From an uncultured Flavobacteriales bacterium (GTDB lineage Bacteria > Bacteroidota > Bacteroidia > Flavobacteriales_D > Crocinitomicaceae), in assembly GCA_903879765.1 (NCBI GenBank), contig CAIRMS010000097.1, positions 1 through 10,378 of the forward strand: a stretch of 10,378 nucleotides of DNA. The letters run 5' to 3'. A program made the position numbers and the translations under genes. Positions 6,352 through 10,378 of the stretch are shown here, piece by piece (within the stretch, counting starts at the first letter, position 1; the number at the start of each line of letters is the position of its first letter). The notes beneath the pieces are model-generated. The model was not told the DNA's origin, made no database searches, and was given only the letters and a program-made list of their open reading frames with translations.

Positions 6352-9324
6352 TTATTTAAATCGTGTAAATAGATTCATTGAATTCAACAGATTGAGTTTT
6401 AAACTAAAACGAATTTCATTCGAGTAATTAGTCCAAAGTGAGCCCATGTTTGTACTTCGCACTAATGGAAAATAAACACTTAGTACATTCGTCAATCGAA
6501 CACCTAATCCAGCGTTGTAAGCCGTTTGGATCGAAGTACCATTTGAGAATGCTCCATAATCAGCGAAAACGCCAAATAAATTTGGTTTAATCGGTAGTTG
6601 GAAATACATGTTTACACTTCCCAACCATTTGGATGTCACACCGAAATTGCTCGTGCTTTTAAAATTTCCGTAGTTCTCCATACGCTGTTGCGACCAGAAT
6701 CCAGAAACATCGTTGCGGGCAAAATTGTATTCTTCGTAGAATAAATCTTGGTTTCCGCGTCCACCACTCATGCTTAAGCTATAACGATCGGAATAAATTT
6801 GAATGGGAAATAAGGAATGTTTGTACAGCACATTGCTTCCGAAAAACGCGCGCAATTCTAATTTTCGTTCCATTTTGTTTTTTAAATAACGCCAATCGTA
6901 TTTGGCAGCAAGGGTAAGGCGTCCAACTTGCACTTGTTCTCCGTTCACGTATTCAGCTCTGAATTTTACGCCAAATTGGTGATCTGGATTTGCATATTGA
7001 AACGCATATTGCGCCATTGCTCCGGTCTCGTTGTCTCCGAATTCGGACGTTTTTAATCCGTAAAGTCCCTTCACGAGAACATCCTGACTAATCTTACTGC
7101 GGTTTTTACGGTTTCCTATTGTTGCCGACCAATACGGTGTCAAAGCGACAAAATTTTCTCCTGAATAACTGTTTCTCGAGAAAGATTTAACGGAAAGCCC
7201 AAGGCGTTCCACTTTCAATCCTTTTTTAGGTAGAATCGTATAGGAGAATTCAGCCATTCCAATGGGTTTTTTACTGTAGAAACCAAACATTGGCGTCAGC
7301 ACATAACTAAACTTTTGGAAAGGAAGTCCCAAGTTGTGGAACGTTGCCCCTAACATAAATCCATCGTAAACATTTCCTCCTAACATCGGTAACCAACGTA
7401 AACTATTGTGATCCGCTTCATTGTCACTGAATAAGAACTCTTGTTTGATTGGCTCGACTTTGTGAAGAAGTGTATTTGCTCTCCACGTATTGTTATTGCG
7501 GTTCAATTCCGGAATGTCTTTGGACTCATCGATGATCACTTTTTGAATGTCCTTGAACGGAGTTTTTAAAGTCACGGATGTTTGACCAGGTTCTAACCAA
7601 TGTGTTTCCACAAGTTTATCCATTGCATAAACGTTCACTTCAATTGGACCATTAACCTGGCCAACATTTTTGACACGAACCACTGCTCCTTGTTTTCCTA
7701 TCCCAACATTTTTAAGCTTATAATCAATGTGATTCGTTGTTTGAATTAAATCTTCGAATAACCAAGAAAGGTCTTTTCCACTTGTTGCTTCCATGATTTT
7801 GCGCATGTCCTCAGGTTGTGGATGTTTGAATTTCCACGCTTCAAAATACGCGGACATGGCAGCGTTGAATTTTTCTTCACCCAAATAATCTTTCAGGTAG
7901 AAAAACACGAGTCCTGTTTTCTGGTACATTATTCCACCGTAATTGGCGCTCGTGAACTGATCTGAATGCGTTTCAATTGGCTGATCTAAACCTAGGGAAG
8001 CCAAGGATGAATAGGTGATGTCACCTGAATCGTGGTGATCTAAATCTTCCAAGTGGAATTTACCGTTTAGAATCATGTCCGAGAAACGTGTATTGTCAGG
8101 ATACTTCGTTTGAACGTAACGCATTTCATTCAGGGTGTTCATTCCTTCGTCCATCCAACCATGAACACGCTCGTTAGATCCTAAAATTCCATAGAACCAG
8201 TTGTGTCCAACTTCGTGCACGATGACAACTTCTAACTCCTCTTTCGAACTCGCATTTCCAATAACAGTCACATTTGGATATTCCATTCCACCACCAGCGC
8301 TAATGGTTCCATCCACTGCGGTAACTTGATTGTATGGATAATCGCCATTCCACAAGGAATAGTAATACGTTCCATCGTTGATGTATTCGATGGCATTTTT
8401 CCAATATTTAGCATTTTGGGGCGTAAACAAAGCCCAAGAAGTTACTTTTCGTTTGGAGTGAGGCAATTCAACTTCTCCTTTCAAAACACCATAACGTTTG
8501 TCTGCAAACCATGCAAAATCATGCACCTGGCTTTGCGTATAACGAATGGTTTTCATCTCAGCCGAAGATTCAGGGAATACTGATTTTTCTTTTTCTGCTT
8601 TTTCCGACCACGCAGTTAAATTTTCGCTTGTTCGTTTTATTTGCTCATCCAAAAAAGCGACTTCACTTTTTGTTTGAAGATCACCTGTAGCACCAACGAT
8701 GTAATTTTTTGGTAGGGTGATGCTTACATCATATGAACCGTACTCGGAATAGAATTCACCTTGATTCAAATATGGAATGGCATTCCAACCGTTTTTGTCA
8801 TAAACAGCAGGTTTTGGATACCACTGCGTGATTTGGTAGGATTGTCCAATGTGTCCCATGCGTGAAATTTCACCAGAAGGGATTTTTACTTTAAAAGGTG
8901 TCGAAATGCGCAGGCGATCACCATTTTTCAAAGGTGTATTTAAATAAATCACACAGATATCTGGATTTTCGGTATCGTATTCCCATTTCAATGGTGTTCC
9001 GTCCGTTTTAAAATTCAAAGAATCGATGTATCCTCGGTCTTCCTCTTTTGCAAAAGTTAATTTTCCATCCCCTTGACGGTACAATTGTTTTGCTAAAGCG
9101 GAGCTACCATCTTTGTAGGCATTTGGCCATACGTGAATATAAATGCGGTCCAAGGTATTTGGAGAGTTGTTCACGTACTCAAAAACTTCGTAGCCACTTA
9201 AGGTATGATTGTTATCATTAAGTCGTACTTGAATGGTGTAATTCACCTCTTGTTGCCAATAATCCTGAGCCATTACGCTGCTAGAAATCACTAAAATAAG
9301 TGCTGATAGTAGGGATTTAAACAT
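6352..9324 (-). CDS. Secreted M1-family zinc metallopeptidase with C-terminal outer-membrane beta-barrel-like region
   Basis: A 990-residue exported protein. Residues 1-19 form a signal peptide (MFK, hydrophobic core, cut near VMA/QDY). An M1 N-terminal beta domain spans about 25-275 and the catalytic domain about 280-530. Substrate-binding loop GGGMEYP (344-350), zinc site HEVGH (370-374) with third ligand Glu393 in WMDEG, and Tyr467 in MYQKTG, matching the transition-state tyrosine of M1 enzymes, are all present, so the peptidase should be active. A small beta-sandwich follows (about 533-612). Residues about 640-990 are not an ordinary M1 helical domain: they show alternating aromatic/hydrophobic strands, glycine-rich turns and a final strand ending FTRFK, as in outer-membrane beta-barrels; this is inference from composition and pattern. 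The likely location is the outer membrane with the peptidase domain attached. It lies immediately upstream of sppA (six-base gap) and has a terminator and candidate promoter on its other side. Its substrate is unknown. Confidence 0.88.
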   Translation of the reverse strand: MFKSLLSALILVISSSVMAQDYWQQEVNYTIQVRLNDNNHTLSGYEVFEYVNNSPNTLDRIYIHVWPNAYKDGSSALAKQLYRQGDGKLTFAKEEDRGYIDSLNFKTDGTPLKWEYDTENPDICVIYLNTPLKNGDRLRISTPFKVKIPSGEISRMGHIGQSYQITQWYPKPAVYDKNGWNAIPYLNQGEFYSEYGSYDVSITLPKNYIVGATGDLQTKSEVAFLDEQIKRTSENLTAWSEKAEKEKSVFPESSAEMKTIRYTQSQVHDFAWFADKRYGVLKGEVELPHSKRKVTSWALFTPQNAKYWKNAIEYINDGTYYYSLWNGDYPYNQVTAVDGTISAGGGMEYPNVTVIGNASSKEELEVVIVHEVGHNWFYGILGSNERVHGWMDEGMNTLNEMRYVQTKYPDNTRFSDMILNGKFHLEDLDHHDSGDITYSSLASLGLDQPIETHSDQFTSANYGGIMYQKTGLVFFYLKDYLGEEKFNAAMSAYFEAWKFKHPQPEDMRKIMEATSGKDLSWLFEDLIQTTNHIDYKLKNVGIGKQGAVVRVKNVGQVNGPIEVNVYAMDKLVETHWLEPGQTSVTLKTPFKDIQKVIIDESKDIPELNRNNNTWRANTLLHKVEPIKQEFLFSDNEADHNSLRWLPMLGGNVYDGFMLGATFHNLGLPFQKFSYVLTPMFGFYSKKPIGMAEFSYTILPKKGLKVERLGLSVKSFSRNSYSGENFVALTPYWSATIGNRKNRSKISQDVLVKGLYGLKTSEFGDNETGAMAQYAFQYANPDHQFGVKFRAEYVNGEQVQVGRLTLAAKYDWRYLKNKMERKLELRAFFGSNVLYKHSLFPIQIYSDRYSLSMSGGRGNQDLFYEEYNFARNDVSGFWSQQRMENYGNFKSTSNFGVTSKWLGSVNMYFQLPIKPNLFGVFADYGAFSNGTSIQTAYNAGLGVRLTNVLSVYFPLVRSTNMGSLWTNYSNEIRFSLKLNLLNSMNLFTRFK

Positions 9325-9348
9325 AAATAGTCGTTATAAATATTTGTG

Positions 9349-9376
9349 TAAAGTTAGACGAAAAATACAAGTTCAA
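9349..9376 (-). promoter_or_regulatory. Candidate promoter for the M1 peptidase-sppA unit
   Basis: On the minus strand TTG (9374-9376) is followed after 17 bases by TAACTTTA (9349-9356), which matches the Bacteroidota -7 consensus TAnnTTTG except at the last base. The start codon lies 24 bases further on. It sits just downstream of the terminator of the preceding gene, where a promoter for the M1-sppA pair is expected. The imperfect -7 and short -33 make this tentative. Confidence 0.35.
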
Positions 9377-9384
9377 GTTACAAA

Positions 9385-9406
9385 AAAAAGGCCTTACGGC
9401 CTTTTT
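9385..9406 (-). terminator. Intrinsic terminator of the T9SS-substrate gene
   Basis: A perfect nine-base-pair inverted repeat, AAAAAGGCC (9385-9393) and GGCCTTTTT (9398-9406), encloses a four-base loop. Read on the minus strand the hairpin is followed by further T residues from the A-run 9382-9384, and it lies about 30 bases past the stop codon of the gene ending at 9435. On the plus strand it is also followed by a T-rich run to 9415, so it could act in both directions. Confidence 0.85.
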
Positions 9407-9434
9407 CTTTTTTTTCAATAGTAGTTGTTAAAGC

Positions 9435-10378
9435 TTATTGAATCACCAAGCGAAGAATTTCACGTTGTTGATTCAATTGAACATTCACTAGATAAGTTCC
9501 TGCTTTCAATTGCGTTTGAGTCAATTCAAGGATTGAACCGCTCATGACAGATTGGAACAATATTTTTCCGCTCATGTCGGTGATTTGAATGTTCACGTCT
9601 GACATTTCTGCATCCAATTGAATCGCAAATGTGCCATTTGAAGGATTCGGAACTAGATTCACGTTAGTAAAGGATATGTCTGATAATCCAAGGTATCCAT
9701 CTACTCCATCACAATTCTCATCGATGTCATTATCTAAAATTTCTGTGGCACCAGGATAAACATTTGGATTCGTGTCGTCACAGTCACCATTCACCAATAC
9801 ATATCCTGGAAGTGGAATTGTTTGACAAGAAACCAAACCGATACCTGCACCATATTGATCGTTATCTGAATCTAAATAGTAGGTATTGAAGATTAATCCT
9901 TCGTCGTTTGTTCCATTACAGTTGTTATCGAATCCGTCACAAATTTCTGGAGCACCTGGATAAATTGTGTTGTTATTATCGTTACAATCACCACCGACAG
10001 CCACCATGCTTGGCGGTGTCACACAGAAATCAGCTGCTGTTGCATCGTCACCGAATCCATCTTGATCAACATCAGAATAGTATGTTGTTGGAACGGTAAT
10101 TGAAGCATTTGTATCGTCACAGTCACCTGAGTTCAATACGTATCCAGTTGGAGGCGTACAACCTGTAAAAGTTGCCATCAAATCACCAAGTAGGTCACCG
10201 TCCATATCCATGTACCAAACGGTGTTTGGATTAATTTCTACATCTGCATCGTTACAATCAGTGCTGTTCGCTACGTAACCAACAGGAGTTGAACAAGAAA
10301 GTGAATCATTGGTTAAATCACCAAAACCATCATTGTCCGCATCAGCATAAAACAACGTTGGTGTGATTGAAATTGTAT
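9435..10378 (-). CDS. Secreted repeat protein with MopE-type metal-binding motifs and T9SS C-terminal sorting domain (5' end outside the window)
   Basis: The frame is open at the right edge, so the signal peptide and N-terminal bulk are missing; 313 complete codons are seen before the TAA. The upstream codons continue the repeat (TISITPTLFYADADNDGFGD), so the TTG at 10355 is an internal leucine codon and not a start. The visible part holds four repeats of the pattern YYxDxDxDGFGD, then a cysteine, PxGYV and GDCDD. The third and fourth also have the long half, YPGAPEICDGFDNNCNG in the third. This is the putative metal-binding motif of the MopE family; the Asp-rich loops suggest calcium or other divalent ions. 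The last 75 or so residues (VPNPSNGTFAIQL to LKAGTYLVNV and RLVIQ) are a type A T9SS sorting domain, which directs export across the outer membrane and removal of the tail. The function of the whole protein, perhaps surface attachment or a large ectoprotein, cannot be told from this end. Confidence 0.9.
   Translation of the reverse strand, partial: TISITPTLFYADADNDGFGDLTNDSLSCSTPVGYVANSTDCNDADVEINPNTVWYMDMDGDLLGDLMATFTGCTPPTGYVLNSGDCDDTNASITVPTTYYSDVDQDGFGDDATAADFCVTPPSMVAVGGDCNDNNNTIYPGAPEICDGFDNNCNGTNDEGLIFNTYYLDSDNDQYGAGIGLVSCQTIPLPGYVLVNGDCDDTNPNVYPGATEILDNDIDENCDGVDGYLGLSDISFTNVNLVPNPSNGTFAIQLDAEMSDVNIQITDMSGKILFQSVMSGSILELTQTQLKAGTYLVNVQLNQQREILRLVIQ
9438..9665 (-). other. T9SS type A C-terminal sorting domain (protein domain)
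   Basis: This encodes the final 76 residues of the repeat protein. Visible hallmarks are NLVPNPSNGTFAIQL, an MSGKILFQ strand pair, LKAGTYLVNV, and a basic residue before the terminal hydrophobic LRLVIQ. In Bacteroidota such domains are recognised by the PorU-containing attachment complex after passage through the SprA channel; those genes are not in this window. Confidence 0.88.
9699..10352 (-). repeat. Four tandem Asp/Cys-rich protein repeats, two short and two long
   Basis: In reading order the units cover about 10352-10221, 10220-10086, 10085-9885 and 9884-9699. Units one and two are about 45 residues and end in an NPNT or TVPT linker. Units three and four are about 62-67 residues and add the PGAxEI-D-xDxNC-G module. 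Each has a DxDxD(G/Q)xG(D/A) loop and a GDCDD/DCND motif. DNA identity between units is visibly low outside these codons, so the duplications look old rather than recent. Confidence 0.8.

Noticed and set aside
1199..10378. A copper theme: CutC plus MopE-type repeats (MopE binds copper) in one window
   Set aside because: The genes are over 7 kb apart on separate units. The MopE-type motif is widespread in secreted proteins without proof of copper binding, and CutC's link to copper is itself uncertain. No copper transporter or regulator is present.

Overview
The window looks like ordinary chromosome from a member of the Bacteroidota, most likely Flavobacteriales. This rests on a C-terminal type IX secretion (T9SS) sorting domain, a single-chain alpha/beta E1 of the 2-oxoacid dehydrogenase type found in that phylum, TAnnTTTG-like promoter elements, absence of obvious Shine-Dalgarno sequences, and AT-rich, A/T-ending codons. 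No phage, transposase, CRISPR or plasmid gene is visible, and I found no clear candidate for a previously undescribed system.

Layout, left to right. At 1-1113 (minus) is the N-terminal 371 residues of a DEAD-box RNA helicase of the RhlE type; it runs off the left edge. At 1199-1906 (minus) is cutC, complete. Divergent from it, at 1997-4441 (plus), is a fused E1 alpha/beta thiamine-diphosphate dehydrogenase, probably for branched-chain 2-oxoacids. A roughly 100-base gap (4442-4545) between convergent genes carries a cluster of short CAGTG-type repeats. At 4546-6345 (minus) is sppA, a membrane-anchored signal-peptide peptidase. Six bases upstream of it, at 6352-9324 (minus), lies a large secreted M1-family zinc aminopeptidase-like protein with a C-terminal half that looks like an outer-membrane beta-barrel. 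A hairpin terminator at 9385-9406 separates it from the last gene. At 9435-10378 (minus), entering from the right edge, is the C-terminal part of a secreted protein made of aspartate-rich MopE-type metal-binding repeats ending in a T9SS sorting domain.

How the genes relate: the M1-like protein and sppA are very probably one transcription unit, with a candidate promoter in front of the M1 gene and no room for one between the two. Both concern proteolysis at the envelope, but nothing in the sequence proves a joint function. The other genes look like independent units: RNA metabolism, a CutC-family protein, branched-chain acyl-CoA supply, and a cell-surface or secreted repeat protein. There is no gene-free stretch longer than about 110 bases.
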